Positions 26,701 through 36,241 of a DNA stretch of 64,000 nt are shown piece by piece (the stretch's first letter is position 1; the number at the start of each line of letters is the position of its first letter). The DNA is taken from contig NZ_JBBPEV010000005.1 in assembly GCF_038069945.1 (NCBI RefSeq), positions 62,001 through 126,000 of the forward strand, given 5' to 3'. The translations under genes and the position numbers were made by a program. The notes below the pieces were generated by a model, which was not told the origin of the DNA, did not search any database, and was given only the letters and a program-made list of their open reading frames with translations. The stretch comes from Aquabacterium sp. A3. GTDB lineage: Bacteria > Pseudomonadota > Gammaproteobacteria > Burkholderiales > Burkholderiaceae_C.

Positions 26701-29700
26701 GGTCCGTGATCCACACGGTGGTGGCGGCCTCTGCCATTCGCTGGTGGCTGTCTTTGGCGCGGGCCACCAGTTCCACCTCGCCGGCCTGTTTCAAGCGGGT
26801 CTCGCACCACAGCAGGCCACGGGCATCGGTCTGCCCGTCACAGACCGTGCCCAGGTTTTTCACCTCGGTGCGGTTGTCATACGCATAAAAGCCGCCCACG
26901 ATGCGCTTGCGGTGACTGAAATGCTGCAGCAGGCGCGCCTCCACGGCCACACGCTGGCCCCGCAGCGGCTTGCCTGCGGTGCTCAAGGCCGCCACCTGAA
27001 AACGCACCAGGCTGGCATCGTCTCCCGTGCCGCCGGCCCAACGGCTGCTGGTCAAGCCCAGCACCACGTCGCTGGGCCACACCGGCACGGTGGTGGCCAC
27101 CGTCTGCACCTCACCATTCGGGTCGGCAAAGCTCAGTTCGGCATGCACTTCCCCGGGGCGCTGAGCTTGGCGCCAATCGGGCAATGAGGCCAACGACACG
27201 CGGGCCAGCCCCTGGCGGTCGGTCACCACGCCCACGGCCTTGGCCAGCACGCGCTCACCACCAGAGGCCAGCTCGGCCTCGTGGTCGTCCATGCCGTTGT
27301 CATCCCCATCGCTGCCCGGCATGGTGTGATCGGGCTGAATGCGCCGCGGCGACTCGAAGCTGAAGGATTCGTACTCAGCGAAACGCGGGGTGCGCTCTCG
27401 CCAGATGGCCGTGACCTGGCCCGCCGCCTGCTGCATGGCGCCGCCCGACAGGTGGCGCAACTGAATGGACAAAGGCAACGAGGCTGGCGCCACCTGCACA
27501 GCCTGCGGCGGCACAAGACGCGCATCAACCAGCGGCACCCTGAACTCTTCGACCCTGAAAGTGCCCGAGGCCCAACTGCGACGGTCTTGCACACCGCTGT
27601 CGGCGGGGCGGTTCGACGAGGCGATCACCGGCCCTTCCAGGCTCACCTCATACACCCCCAGTTGGGCCTGCGGAGGTATGGTCCAGCGCGACAAGGCATG
27701 CAGTCCGGCCTGAGGGCGCGCCTCCCAGCGCAGCGGCATGGTGATCTCGGTGCCCGAGCCCTGGTGCACGATCTTCAGTGTGTCCGGCCATTGCGCAGGC
27801 GGCACCCCCTTGAGGCCCAGGCGGTGCTCGATGCGCACAAAATGCTTCATCGAGACGGTTTCGCCGGCGCGAAACAGGCTGCGGTCGAACACGGTGTGGG
27901 CACGCACGCCGTCGTGACCCCAGTCGGATTCCGGTGACTGCGTGGGGTGCTGGAATCGCCAGGGCTCGATGCCCTTTTGCCAGTCACTGAAGACGAACGC
28001 GACATCGGTCTGCCCCTGGTAAGGGCCACTGCGAAGGGTGTGACGGGCCATCACGAAAAGGCCATCGTCCACCGTGCATTGGCTGCGCTCCACCGCCAGC
28101 GGGCTTCCCACGTGCGCCAAGCCATCGCCGTCAGTGCGGCCATGCCACAGCCGCGTGCCGCGGCAATCGTGCACCGCCACCTCTGCGTCCTTCACGGGTT
28201 GGCCCTTGTCCAGGCTGGTGACCCACACCAAGGCGTTGTCGCGCCCGAGCTTGAAGTGCACCGACAGGTTGGTCACCAACACCCCGGTTCGCACGTACAT
28301 GGGACCGGCCTGTGGCAGCAACGCAGCCCCCAAACGGGGCGACTCCAGCTCGACCACGTGGTAACCCGGGCCAGCCAACGGAATGCCCACCACTTCAAAA
28401 GGTCGGGGATCACCGGGGGGTGAACGCGGCACCTGCAACTGCTTCACACCGCCTGCCGCCCCGCCCGCACCCGCCAGCAATGACAACTCGCGCGTGGCGA
28501 TCCATCGCTCACGCTGCACCTTGCGGGGACGAGCCTGCGGCTCGCCATCGTCCTCGTGCACCGTCACCCACTCGGTCCATTCCGCCTTGGGTCGCCCGAG
28601 TTCGCGCGCGGACAACTGAGACTCATGGTATCGACGCACCTGCCTCATCCACGTCAGGATGTCGGCAGCACTGTGCAGCGTCTTGCTGCGCACGGGCAAG
28701 GCCTGTTCAACTTGTCGCACCGTGACCGGCAACAGCGGCGGCTGACCTGGCTCGGCATGCAGCTCGATCACCCCAAAAGGTGCTGCCGCAAACTTGGCCA
28801 GCGGCGGCATGTCGCCAGTGGTCACACTCAGCGGGAAAGCCCCGGCATTGGCCAGCGGGCGGCCTGCATCGTCAACCAGGCCCTGGGGCAGGCTCAAGGT
28901 GTAGCGGGTGTCGGGCTGGAACGGCGGCGCAAAGACCAACTCGTGCACCAGGGCCTCAGGCGTCGAGCCGACCGAATCGGGCTGAACCGGCATGAGGGCG
29001 GCCCCGTTGGGCGGCTGCAGGCGCACCTGTTGCACCCACGACCGCGGAACAGGGGCGCTGAAACGCAGACTCAAGGGACGCACCGGCAGGCACGGTTTGT
29101 CGGCGCGTTCACGCTCACATGACAACTCGGCCGTGAAGATGGGCTGAACGGTGTAGTCAAACACCTGCGCATCACGCGTGATGGCCTCGGGCATGGCCTT
29201 GGCGGCAATGCCTGCGCCCCAGACCAGCTTGACTTGTGCATCAGGGGGCAACGGGCGCTGGCAGGCCAGGACCAGCGCCTGGGCCGCTTCTGCAGCCGGG
29301 ATGCGGCGGGCTTTGAGCACCGCCTCACGCTCGGCGCCAAGGATCAGGCGCACAGGCAGGCGCTCACCCAGCCCTTCCACCAGGCAGTGCGCACGTGCAG
29401 CCACCGATGGCAGATCAGGAACGCCGGTCAAGCGCAACAAGAAGGCCTGGTGCTCTTCAATCTGCCCGCCGCTCGGCTCCACCCGACGCACGGCCGGCCC
29501 ACCGGTCTGAAACCCGAAGTTGGCCGCGCCCGGGCGACGGCCCTGCAACACGCAGCGCACGCCTGGCGGCACCTGGGCGTCAAAGTCATGCACCCAGGTG
29601 CGTGGATTGACCCATCGGCCCTGCCCCGACGGCACGGGCCCCGTGCACGTCAGATCATAGGGCGCCGGGGCACGGGGATCGCCCGCAGGCACGGCGGGCT

Positions 29701-29890
29701 GCGCAAAGCGAACCGACACCTGCTGCACCAGTCCCACCACACCTTTGGGCGAGGCCTGTTGCACCACCACCGGGGCATCGGCGCCCCACTGGGTCGCCGC
29801 CACAGGCATGGCACTGAGGGCCACCAACCATGCCGCCCCCATGGATTGCAGGCGGGGCCGCTTGACCATCATCCTTAACGCGCGCAGCAT
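23762..29890 (-). CDS. Bacterial alpha-2-macroglobulin with thioester motif
   Basis: 2042 aa. It traps attacking proteases in the periplasm, and its gene precedes pbpC. It has a signal peptide (KRPRLQSMGAAWLVALSAMPVAA), repeated MG domains, an MG2/BRD region, and a thioester domain with CLEQ at Cys1564-Gln1567. Late domains include DFWWWTMDSPDANAVRLLLAVMD. No lipobox Cys follows the signal, unlike lipoprotein YfhM, so it is predicted soluble. The ATG at 29890 has AGGGAA 4 bases upstream; in-frame codons continue to 29926. Confidence 0.94.
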   Translation of the reverse strand: MLRALRMMVKRPRLQSMGAAWLVALSAMPVAATQWGADAPVVVQQASPKGVVGLVQQVSVRFAQPAVPAGDPRAPAPYDLTCTGPVPSGQGRWVNPRTWVHDFDAQVPPGVRCVLQGRRPGAANFGFQTGGPAVRRVEPSGGQIEEHQAFLLRLTGVPDLPSVAARAHCLVEGLGERLPVRLILGAEREAVLKARRIPAAEAAQALVLACQRPLPPDAQVKLVWGAGIAAKAMPEAITRDAQVFDYTVQPIFTAELSCERERADKPCLPVRPLSLRFSAPVPRSWVQQVRLQPPNGAALMPVQPDSVGSTPEALVHELVFAPPFQPDTRYTLSLPQGLVDDAGRPLANAGAFPLSVTTGDMPPLAKFAAAPFGVIELHAEPGQPPLLPVTVRQVEQALPVRSKTLHSAADILTWMRQVRRYHESQLSARELGRPKAEWTEWVTVHEDDGEPQARPRKVQRERWIATRELSLLAGAGGAAGGVKQLQVPRSPPGDPRPFEVVGIPLAGPGYHVVELESPRLGAALLPQAGPMYVRTGVLVTNLSVHFKLGRDNALVWVTSLDKGQPVKDAEVAVHDCRGTRLWHGRTDGDGLAHVGSPLAVERSQCTVDDGLFVMARHTLRSGPYQGQTDVAFVFSDWQKGIEPWRFQHPTQSPESDWGHDGVRAHTVFDRSLFRAGETVSMKHFVRIEHRLGLKGVPPAQWPDTLKIVHQGSGTEITMPLRWEARPQAGLHALSRWTIPPQAQLGVYEVSLEGPVIASSNRPADSGVQDRRSWASGTFRVEEFRVPLVDARLVPPQAVQVAPASLPLSIQLRHLSGGAMQQAAGQVTAIWRERTPRFAEYESFSFESPRRIQPDHTMPGSDGDDNGMDDHEAELASGGERVLAKAVGVVTDRQGLARVSLASLPDWRQAQRPGEVHAELSFADPNGEVQTVATTVPVWPSDVVLGLTSSRWAGGTGDDASLVRFQVAALSTAGKPLRGQRVAVEARLLQHFSHRKRIVGGFYAYDNRTEVKNLGTVCDGQTDARGLLWCETRLKQAGEVELVARAKDSHQRMAEAATTVWITDQGELWFAQDNDDRMDVLPEQPAYEPGQTARLQVRMPFRQATVLVAVEREGVIDTRVMKLQGDAPVIEVPIPKAGHGDELAQSWAPNVYVSVMALRGRLREVPWYSFFTWGWRSPVEWARAFWYEGRSYKAPTAMVDLSRPAYKLGVAALRIGRAEHTLKVEVRPDKGVYGVRDTARTRIRVTHQGRPVQGSVAFAAVDDGLLALSPNPSWNLLEGLLQERAWGVETSTANSEVVGRRHYGRKAVAPGGGGGGGATRELLDTLLLWQGDVPLNAQGEAVVDVPINDALTRFRLVAVASSGLQRFGTGQAEIRVTQDLQVLPGLPPLVREGDRFEALVTVRNTTTQARSLTVALSGSTRGDVAAGVRTLAPPPQRVTLQPGSAQELRWAVQVPTGATGIAWRASAETTDHGGTPLRDAVTVQQTVEPAVPLRVWQAALVQAPPGADGANAQLPLMRAAPPAGALAAPSSPATALGGVRVSLHASLAGALPGVQRYFEHYPFACLEQKVARGLGLAMTTGDATLWDAVAAQLPSYLDDDGLAAYFPPTGNGLGQGGSDVLTAHLLSVTHQAGREWPLQARDAMLSGLSAFVRGEIRRELWTPGGRSRGLVNDVRRLAAIDALARHGRAEARWLDTVHIAPQTWPTSALIHWVSILQRLQGVPQQAQRLAEAEQLLRSRLIQGGTMLRFATEADDFWWWTMDSPDANAVRLLLAVMDRPDWRDDLPGLLQGALARQRGGAWLTTPANLWGVLAVQGFAARFEATAVKGRSAVTFGDARREWDWASSQATPAPWTLPWPAGAASAAPVALEWRHQGQGRPWVAVQTLAAVPLQAPLHAGYRLHKTITPVDATGHPIQALQPYARGTLLRVTLVLEAQADMNWVAVQDPVPGGATVLGSGLGRDSALASAGERQAAQGAMPVFIERSFSAWRAYFDMLPKGRHVMSYTVRLNNPGRYLLPPSRAEAMYAPDTFAELPNSPVEVAP

Positions 29891-30019
29891 GAAATTCCCT
29901 GTGGTTGACGGTGCCCGAGACGGCACCTCGAAGTGGCTTTGACGCCGACTTCGAGTCTAATTGTCGCCCCTCATCCCCTGACTGGTGAAAAGGTAACAAC
30001 ACTGTCAGCCAAACATCCC

Positions 30020-30050
30020 TATAGTGCGGGTACGTTCCCGTACCGGAGGT
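30020..30050 (+). promoter_or_regulatory. Promoter -10, palindrome and ribosome site upstream of the PF10118 gene
   Basis: TATAGT (30020-30025) is a good -10. GGTACG-TTCC-CGTACC (30030-30045) is a perfect 6-bp inverted repeat over the expected transcription start, and GGAGGT (30045-30050) is a strong ribosome site. I see no good -35 at 16-18 bp, so an activator could be needed. The palindrome resembles a TetR-type operator, by shape only. Confidence 0.5.
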
Positions 30051-30053
30051 CTC

Positions 30054-30950
30054 ATGACTGCTGCAGCCCACGCTTCCCGCCACGACCAACACGTGCCCAT
30101 CGTGCCCCGCGAAAAGCTGGACTTTGGCCTGGATGGCGACATCCCACGCTACTGGATGGACAACGATCCCTTCAAGACGCGCTTTTTTGATGCCATGTCG
30201 ACCCTGTTCCCGCAGGGCGAAAAATTCTTCATCACCAGCGTGCGCGAGTTCAAGGACGAAGTCACCGATCCGCAACTCCAGCAAGAAGTGCGCGACTTCA
30301 CGCGTCAAGAAGCCCAGCACAGCATGATCCACCGGCAGTTCAACGACCGGCTCGCCGCGCAGGGGGTGGACATCGATTACATCAACCGGGAGCTGGAGCA
30401 GCATTTCTTCGAGCGGCTGCCCAAGTTCACCAGCCGCTACCAGCGTCTGGCAGCCACCGCAGCGCTGGAGCACTTGACGGCCATGATGTGCACCTGCTTC
30501 TTCGAACGCCGGGAACTGCTGGAGACCAGTGACCCCCGCGTTCGCGCCATGTATGCGTGGCACGCGATCGAAGAGGTGGAGCACAAGGCCGTGGCCTATG
30601 ACGTGCTGACCAAGGCTGCCAAGGTGTCTTACCCGCGACGGGTGTTGTCGATGATGATCGTGACGTTTGGCTTTCCGTTCACAGTGGCCACGATCATGAA
30701 CCACATGTTCAAGGTGGACGGCTTCAGCTTCCTGGAGCGCATGAAGCTGTGGGCCAAGGGGCTGTGGTGGTTCTACAAGCCAGGCGGCCTGTTCCCGCCC
30801 ACGCTGGGCTACTACTTCGCGTATTACAAGCCTGGCTTCCACCCCTGGAAGGTCAAAGAAATGCCCAGCTATGGCACGTGGCTGGAAACCTACCAGGCCA
30901 CGGGCGACGCCATCGCAGCCGGCAACGCCCTGCACGCGGCGGGACGCTGA
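30054..30950 (+). CDS. PF10118 metal-dependent hydrolase-like protein
   Basis: 298 aa. Ferritin-like helices carry potential metal ligands: REFKDEVTD, RQEAQHSMIHRQFND, EHLTAMM and WHAIEEVEHKAVAYDVL. The E-x2-H and E-x2-E-H spacing suits a di-metal site as in PF10118 (COG3687) proteins. The ATG at 30054 follows a GGAGGT ribosome site. It is divergent from the macroglobulin gene and converges with metC 18 bp later. The reaction is not established for the family. Confidence 0.87.
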   Translation: MTAAAHASRHDQHVPIVPREKLDFGLDGDIPRYWMDNDPFKTRFFDAMSTLFPQGEKFFITSVREFKDEVTDPQLQQEVRDFTRQEAQHSMIHRQFNDRLAAQGVDIDYINRELEQHFFERLPKFTSRYQRLAATAALEHLTAMMCTCFFERRELLETSDPRVRAMYAWHAIEEVEHKAVAYDVLTKAAKVSYPRRVLSMMIVTFGFPFTVATIMNHMFKVDGFSFLERMKLWAKGLWWFYKPGGLFPPTLGYYFAYYKPGFHPWKVKEMPSYGTWLETYQATGDAIAAGNALHAAGR

Positions 30951-30968
30951 GCCTGCGACAGCGGCCGG

Positions 30969-32144
30969 TCAAAGGTGGTTGAAGGCCTGGTTCAGGTCGT
31001 TCATCAGGTCATCGGGCGATTCCAGCCCGATGGCCAGGCGCACCACCGTGCCCTCACGGCCGGCCAGGGCACCAAACTGGCGCATGCCCTTGAGCGCGTA
31101 GGGCATCACCAGGCTCATGGGGCCACCCCATGAATAGCCGATCTTGAACAGCTTGAGCGCATCAACCATGGCGTGGACGCGGGCGGTGGGATAGCGGCTG
31201 GCATCGAACACCATCGACACCAGGCCACCAGCAGCCGTGCAGTGTTCAGCCCAGTGCGCATGCCCTGGTGACCCTGGCAAGGCCGGGTGCAGCACCTGGG
31301 CCAGTTCGGCGCGCTGCGTCAGCCACTGTGCCACCTGCCGGGTGGCCGCGTCATGCGCGTGGTAGCGCAAGGCCATGCTGGGCAGGCCGCGCAAAATAGC
31401 CTCGGCATCGTTGGCCCCCACGCCCAGGCCCAGGCGCATGTGAGTGAGCTTCAAACGCTGGTGCAAGGCGTCGTCTCGGGTCACCACCGAGCCCATCAGC
31501 ACATCGCCACCGCCGGATGGGTATTTGGTCAGGGCATGCACCGACACATCCACCCCCAGCTTGAACACATCGAAGGCCAGGCCGGCGCCCCAGGTGTTGT
31601 CCATGGCGACCACCAGGCCGGGCTGCTGTCGGGCCACCTGCATCAGGCCGCTGAGGTCCGGAAACTCCAGCGTGACCGAGCCCGCCGCCTCCAGCCACAG
31701 CAGGCGCGAGCGTTCGCTCAACACCGCCTGCAACGACGCGGCATCCAGCGGGTCATAAAAGCGGTGGGTGATGCCCCAATGCGCCAGCTCGCCCCGGGCC
31801 AGGTCTTTGCCCGGGCCATAAGCGTTGTCGGGCAGCAGCACTTCATCGCCCGCGCGCAGCAGGCCCATGTTCACCAGTGCCAGCGCCGACAGGCCCGACG
31901 GCGCCAGCAGCGTCTGCAGCCCACCTTCCAGCGTGGCCAGGCGTTCTTCCAGCGTGAAGGTGGTGGGTGTGCCGTGCAGGCCGTAGGTGTAGCCGCTCTT
32001 GTCCTTCCACTGCCGGGTGGCCAAAGCCGCCGTGTTCTCGAAGATCACGGTCGAGGCCTTGTGCACCCCCGGCACCACCGCGTCGAACCCGCCAGGGGCC
32101 CGGTACGGATGGTGGATGAGCTGGGTGGCCTTGTCAGCGGACAT
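30969..32144 (-). CDS. metC: Cystathionine beta-lyase (PLP-dependent)
   Basis: 391 aa. It should cleave cystathionine to homocysteine, pyruvate and ammonia. The Cys/Met-metabolism PLP fold is complete, with the cofactor Lys207 in VHALTKYPSGGGDVLMGSV and the PLP-binding YTYGLHGTPTTFTLEERLATLEGG. The RQFGALAGREGTVVRLAIGLESPDDLMNDLNQAF tail is typical of the beta-lyase subgroup. It follows rimO by 11 bp on the same strand. The other subfamily possibility is cystathionine gamma-synthase. Confidence 0.9.
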   Translation of the reverse strand: MSADKATQLIHHPYRAPGGFDAVVPGVHKASTVIFENTAALATRQWKDKSGYTYGLHGTPTTFTLEERLATLEGGLQTLLAPSGLSALALVNMGLLRAGDEVLLPDNAYGPGKDLARGELAHWGITHRFYDPLDAASLQAVLSERSRLLWLEAAGSVTLEFPDLSGLMQVARQQPGLVVAMDNTWGAGLAFDVFKLGVDVSVHALTKYPSGGGDVLMGSVVTRDDALHQRLKLTHMRLGLGVGANDAEAILRGLPSMALRYHAHDAATRQVAQWLTQRAELAQVLHPALPGSPGHAHWAEHCTAAGGLVSMVFDASRYPTARVHAMVDALKLFKIGYSWGGPMSLVMPYALKGMRQFGALAGREGTVVRLAIGLESPDDLMNDLNQAFNHL

Positions 32145-32155
32145 CAGATCGGCAA

Positions 32156-33574
32156 TCAGATCGGCAGGCCCACCAGGTCGTGGCCTTCCACGGCCACGAT
32201 GCGGGCGCGGGTGAACTCGCCCACCTTCAGCGTCTTGCTGGCCTTCTCGGGCGGCAGCAGGCGCACGGTGCCATCGATCTCGGGCGCGTCCGCATACGTG
32301 CGCCCCACCCCGCCCTTGCGACCCAAGGCCGGTGCGCTGTCCACCAGCACCTGCATGGTGGCGCCCAGGCGGCGCTGCAGCTTGGCAATCGACACGGCCT
32401 CGGTCACTTCCATGAAACGGGCACGGCGCTCTTCGCGCACCTCGTCGGGCAAGGCGCCTTCCAGGGCGTTGGCCGGCGCGCCCTCGATCGGCGAATAGGC
32501 GAAGCAGCCTGCGCGGTCGATCTCGGCCTCTTTCATGAAATCCAGCAGGTATTGGAATTCGTCTTCTGTTTCACCGGGGAAGCCGGCGATGAAGGTGGAG
32601 CGCACCACGATTTCAGGGCACAGCTCACGCCAGCGGCGCAGACGATCCAGGTTCTTCTCGCCATTGGCCGGGCGTTTCATGCGCTTGAGCACGTCCGGGT
32701 GGGCGTGCTGGAACGGCACGTCCAGGTAAGGCAGCACCAGGCCTTCGGCCATCAGCGGGATCACCTCGTCCACATGCGGATAGGGGTACACATAGTGCAA
32801 GCGCACCCAGGCACCATGGGCCTGCGCCATTTCGCCAATCTTGGCCACCAGGTCCAGCATGCGGGTCTTGACGGGCTTGCCATCCCAGAAGCCGGTGCGG
32901 TACTTCACATCCACGCCATAAGCGCTGGTGTCCTGGCTGATGACGAGCAGCTCTTTGACGCCTGATTCAAACAGCGCCTTGGCTTCGCTCAGCACGTCGC
33001 CGATGGGACGCGAGACCAGGTCGCCGCGCATGCTGGGGATGATGCAGAAGCTGCAGCGGTGGTTGCAGCCCTCAGAGATCTTCAGGTAGGCATAGTGCTT
33101 GGGCGTGAGCTTGATGCCGGCGACCCCTCGAAATTCCGCGCGCGCCTCGGGCACCAGGTCCACGAACGGGTCGTGGGGCTTGGGCACGTGCAGGTGCACA
33201 GCATCCATCACCTCTTGGGTGGCATGGGGGCCGGTCACGGCCAGCACGCTGGGGTGCACGTCCTTGACGAGGTTGCTGCCCGCATCGGCACCGGCCTTGG
33301 CCCCCAGGCAGCCGGTGACGATCACCTTGCCGTTTTCGGCCAGGGCCTCGCCGATGGTGTCCAGGCTTTCCTTGACCGCGTCGTCGATGAAGCCGCAGGT
33401 GTTGACGATCACCAGATCGGCGCCGGCGAAGGTCTTGCTGGTTTCATAGCCTTCGGCGCGCAACTGGGTGAGGATCAGCTCGGAGTCGGTCAGGGCCTTG
33501 GGGCAGCCCAGGCTGACAAAGCCGATCTTCGGGGCGCTGGCGGGAGGAGCGGTGGGGGACAGTTCGGAACTCAT
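32156..33574 (-). CDS. rimO: Ribosomal protein S12 methylthiotransferase
   Basis: 472 aa, a radical SAM enzyme that methylthiolates an Asp of ribosomal protein S12. The N-terminal MTTase domain carries the auxiliary-cluster Cys residues ([29 protein letters not shown]). The radical SAM motif is [20 protein letters not shown]-terminal TRAM domain ends [13 protein letters not shown]. The ATG at 33574 is chosen by family length; the frame is open to 33739. metC follows directly. Confidence 0.96.
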   Translation of the reverse strand: MSSELSPTAPPASAPKIGFVSLGCPKALTDSELILTQLRAEGYETSKTFAGADLVIVNTCGFIDDAVKESLDTIGEALAENGKVIVTGCLGAKAGADAGSNLVKDVHPSVLAVTGPHATQEVMDAVHLHVPKPHDPFVDLVPEARAEFRGVAGIKLTPKHYAYLKISEGCNHRCSFCIIPSMRGDLVSRPIGDVLSEAKALFESGVKELLVISQDTSAYGVDVKYRTGFWDGKPVKTRMLDLVAKIGEMAQAHGAWVRLHYVYPYPHVDEVIPLMAEGLVLPYLDVPFQHAHPDVLKRMKRPANGEKNLDRLRRWRELCPEIVVRSTFIAGFPGETEDEFQYLLDFMKEAEIDRAGCFAYSPIEGAPANALEGALPDEVREERRARFMEVTEAVSIAKLQRRLGATMQVLVDSAPALGRKGGVGRTYADAPEIDGTVRLLPPEKASKTLKVGEFTRARIVAVEGHDLVGLPI

Positions 33575-33719
33575 GGGAGTGGATTGTCCGGCAAATCGGG
33601 GCTCGGCGCGCGACCGAGGTTCGCCCGGAAATGGGGGATGGCCACAACGGGATGGCACTATGCTGTCCACACCATCAGCGTGGCGCACCCATCGCAACGC
33701 CATCAACCCAAGGAGCACC

Positions 33720-34313
33720 GTGAAAATCGTCAAAACCATCCTGGCGGGTGACCGGGTGCGGCTAGAGCCGCTGAGGCAGGATCACCTCGCCGGTCTCGAG
33801 GCAGCCATCGAAGACGGCCAGCTATGGACCATCCCGGTCACCTTCGTGCCCCAGCCAGACCACCTGGGTGAATTCCTGAGTGCAGCCGAGTCCGCCTTCC
33901 AAGCTGGACGCGAGCTGGCCTTCGCCACCATCGATAGCCAGTCTGGCAAGGTGGTGGGCAGCACGCGCTTTCGCAACATCGAGGCTCAACACCGCCGGGT
34001 AGAGATTGGCGCCACGTTCGTGGCGGCCTCCAGTCAGCGCACGCACGTCAATACTGAGGCCAAGCTCCTCATGCTGCAACACGCCTTCGAGACCTGGGGG
34101 TGCAACCGGGTAGAGCTGCTCACCGACGAGCGCAACAACCGCTCGCGCCAAGCCATCGAGCGCATCGGCGCCCGACAAGAAGGCATTCTGCGCAACCACA
34201 TGGTGATGCGCGACGGCTTTGTGCGCAATTCAGTCATCTACAGCATCACCGCCACCGAATGGCCCGAGGTGAAAGCGGACTTGAATGCCCGCGTACGCGC
34301 CCGGGCGGCGTGA
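33720..34313 (+). CDS. GNAT-family N-acetyltransferase (RimJ/RimL-like)
   Basis: 197 aa. Acetyl-CoA-dependent transferase of the RimJ/RimL branch: [42 protein letters not shown], then the CoA-binding [38 protein letters not shown]. The GTG at 33720 has AAGGAG four bases upstream. It is divergent from rimO, but the substrate is not evident, and proximity to rimO does not show that it modifies a ribosomal protein. Confidence 0.88.
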   Translation: MKIVKTILAGDRVRLEPLRQDHLAGLEAAIEDGQLWTIPVTFVPQPDHLGEFLSAAESAFQAGRELAFATIDSQSGKVVGSTRFRNIEAQHRRVEIGATFVAASSQRTHVNTEAKLLMLQHAFETWGCNRVELLTDERNNRSRQAIERIGARQEGILRNHMVMRDGFVRNSVIYSITATEWPEVKADLNARVRARAA

Positions 34314-34341
34314 ACCCAATCACTCTGGAAGGACCCCCGCC

Positions 34342-34839
34342 ATGTCTGATTTTGTGTCTCAATTTCTGGCTGCAGGGGCCTTCACCCTGGTCACCGCCGC
34401 CGTGGCCGCGGGCACTTATTTCCTCACCCGTTGGAACAACTACAAAACGCTGTCGGCCAAGTACCGTGACAGGCTGTATGAGCTCAACAAACTGGGTGTT
34501 CAATACGGTGATGTGGCTTACGAGTTTCTCAACCCAGCCAATTTCACTGGCTCGTACTTTGCGCGGTTGTCAGGGGTGCCGGCAGGCGCCGGTGCGACAG
34601 GCCTGCAAGGCCTCCAGATGGCGACCCGCTTGCGTTCTTATGTGTTCTTTCGCCTGAACTTTTACGAAGAGCTGTTTTATGCAACCGAGTCGTCCCACGT
34701 GGTCATGGAAGACCGCAAAGTGTGGCGCAGCTACCTGGAAACCCAGCTACAGCACCCCCTGGTGCGCGAGTTGCTGACCCAAGAGCAGCGGCGTTTCGGC
34801 ATTCGATTCGTGAAGTTTGCCGGATTGTCGCCAGATTGA
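34342..34839 (+). CDS. Hypothetical single-pass membrane protein
   Basis: 165 aa with one N-terminal helix (about residues 8-28, FLAAGAFTLVTAAVAAGTYFL) and a helical cytoplasmic part rich in Tyr and Phe (RSYVFFRLNFYEELFYATESSHVV). I do not recognise a family. The ATG at 34342 has GGAAGGA upstream and lies 28 bp past the GNAT gene on the same strand, so co-transcription is plausible. Confidence 0.72.
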   Translation: MSDFVSQFLAAGAFTLVTAAVAAGTYFLTRWNNYKTLSAKYRDRLYELNKLGVQYGDVAYEFLNPANFTGSYFARLSGVPAGAGATGLQGLQMATRLRSYVFFRLNFYEELFYATESSHVVMEDRKVWRSYLETQLQHPLVRELLTQEQRRFGIRFVKFAGLSPD

Positions 34840-34950
34840 ATGCGCCAATCTGGCCTAGAGACTTTCCATATTGGCCGGTGAACGCCGATACCGATACAGT
34901 GAGGTTCCTACAGCGGCTGGCACCCGCATGGCGCAAGATCGGAGCAGCCC

Positions 34951-35433
34951 ATGGCATCGGTATCCCTTCCCCCCCAGCTCGGTCGCAACAGGCGACCTCA
35001 CGGCATCCGTCCCGCCAGCGCGCCCACGGCGTACAGCGGGGGCCAGGACTGGGGCGAACGTGCCCTGCAGCGCACCTGGCGCAGCGTGGGAGCCCTCTTT
35101 TTCGGTATTGGCATCGTCAATGCCTTTGTGCCTGTGCTGCCCACCACGGTGTTTTTGTTGATCGGCTTGTGGGCGTATGGCAAGGGCGACCCACGCATGC
35201 GCGAACGCCTGTTGGCACACCCACGTTTTGGGCCAGGCCTGCGCTTGTGGGTTGAAAAAAAGCAGATCTCTCGCAAAGGCAAGGTCGCAGCCATCTCCGG
35301 CATCGCCGCCAGCGCAGCCCTCACCGCATACGGCTTGGGCCCCCGCCCACTGATGTGGGCCATCCTGGGCGGGCTGGGCGCGCTGTGCGCTTATCTGGCC
35401 ACGCGGGCCGAGCCAACAGTGGCAGCGGCCTGA
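34951..35433 (+). CDS. DUF454 (YbaN-like) inner membrane protein
   Basis: 160 aa. The DUF454 signature is clear: FGIGIVNAFVPVLPTTVFLLIGLWAYGKGDPRMRERLLAHPRFGPGLRLW, followed by KKQISRKGKVAAI and two more hydrophobic segments. The first about 35 residues are Pro/Arg-rich and atypical, so the true start could be later. The ATG at 34951 has GGAGC upstream. Function of the family is unknown. Confidence 0.85.
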   Translation: MASVSLPPQLGRNRRPHGIRPASAPTAYSGGQDWGERALQRTWRSVGALFFGIGIVNAFVPVLPTTVFLLIGLWAYGKGDPRMRERLLAHPRFGPGLRLWVEKKQISRKGKVAAISGIAASAALTAYGLGPRPLMWAILGGLGALCAYLATRAEPTVAAA

Positions 35434-35529
35434 AACAACTGACAAGAAAGATTCACGGGGAAAACACCCACAACAACTTGTCACAAGCCTTTGTTACGAT
35501 CGGCTCCAATTTTCACAGGGAGCAGATTG

Positions 35530-36234
35530 ATGATGAAGTCTTTGATGATTGCCGCCGTGGCGGCTTCCGTTCTTGCTGGCTGCGCAAATGCACCCCGCAA
35601 AGCATTCAACCGCGAAGGCGCAACGCAGCTGAAATCGGTTGCGGTGGCTGAGCGAAGTGATGAAGAGTCATACAACATCAACATCATTGCCCATCCGGGC
35701 GTGAATTTCGGTTTGATCGGCGGTTTGATCGCAGCCGCAGATTTGACCAGCAAGTCCAACAAGCTCACCGAAGCCCTTGATCCTGCCCAGACAGCTTTGC
35801 AAAAACGTCTGTCGACAAAGGTGGCAGAACAGCTCAACGGCACGGGGTATGACGCCAGCATCACGTTCGTGCCTGCGCGCACAGACAGCGGCAAAGCCTA
35901 CGAGGCGCTCCGTGCCAACCTGGCAACCGACGCCGTGCTGGACTTGGGCTTTTATGGTGGCTACACAGCTGCTGGTCCCGGCTCTGACTACCTTCCCTAC
36001 ATCCGTGTGGACGTGATCACCAAGGACGTCAAGTCAGGCGAGGTCCTCTATCAGGATGTGATCACCTATGGGTACACCCACCAGGGCCAGCAAACCGTTC
36101 ACCTCGAGAGTGACGCCCGCTATCGATTCAAGGATCTGGACGACCTGATGTCTCGCAAGGATCTGGCGCGTGAGGGTCTGCAGGCTGGCATTGACCTGGT
36201 GGCAACCCAAGTGGCCACCGACTTGAAGCGCTGA
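35530..36234 (+). CDS. Lipoprotein of unknown function
   Basis: 234 aa. A lipoprotein signal (MMKSLMIAAVAASVLAGC) has its lipobox Cys at residue 18. The mature part has a GLIGGLIAAADLTSKSNKLTEAL hydrophobic stretch, then beta-rich sequence (VLDLGFYGGYTAAGPGSDYLPYIRVDV). I do not recognise a family. AGGGAG precedes the ATG. A second lipoprotein gene starts 7 bp after its stop, so the two form an operon. Confidence 0.8.
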   Translation: MMKSLMIAAVAASVLAGCANAPRKAFNREGATQLKSVAVAERSDEESYNINIIAHPGVNFGLIGGLIAAADLTSKSNKLTEALDPAQTALQKRLSTKVAEQLNGTGYDASITFVPARTDSGKAYEALRANLATDAVLDLGFYGGYTAAGPGSDYLPYIRVDVITKDVKSGEVLYQDVITYGYTHQGQQTVHLESDARYRFKDLDDLMSRKDLAREGLQAGIDLVATQVATDLKR

Positions 36235-36241
36235 GGTGCAT

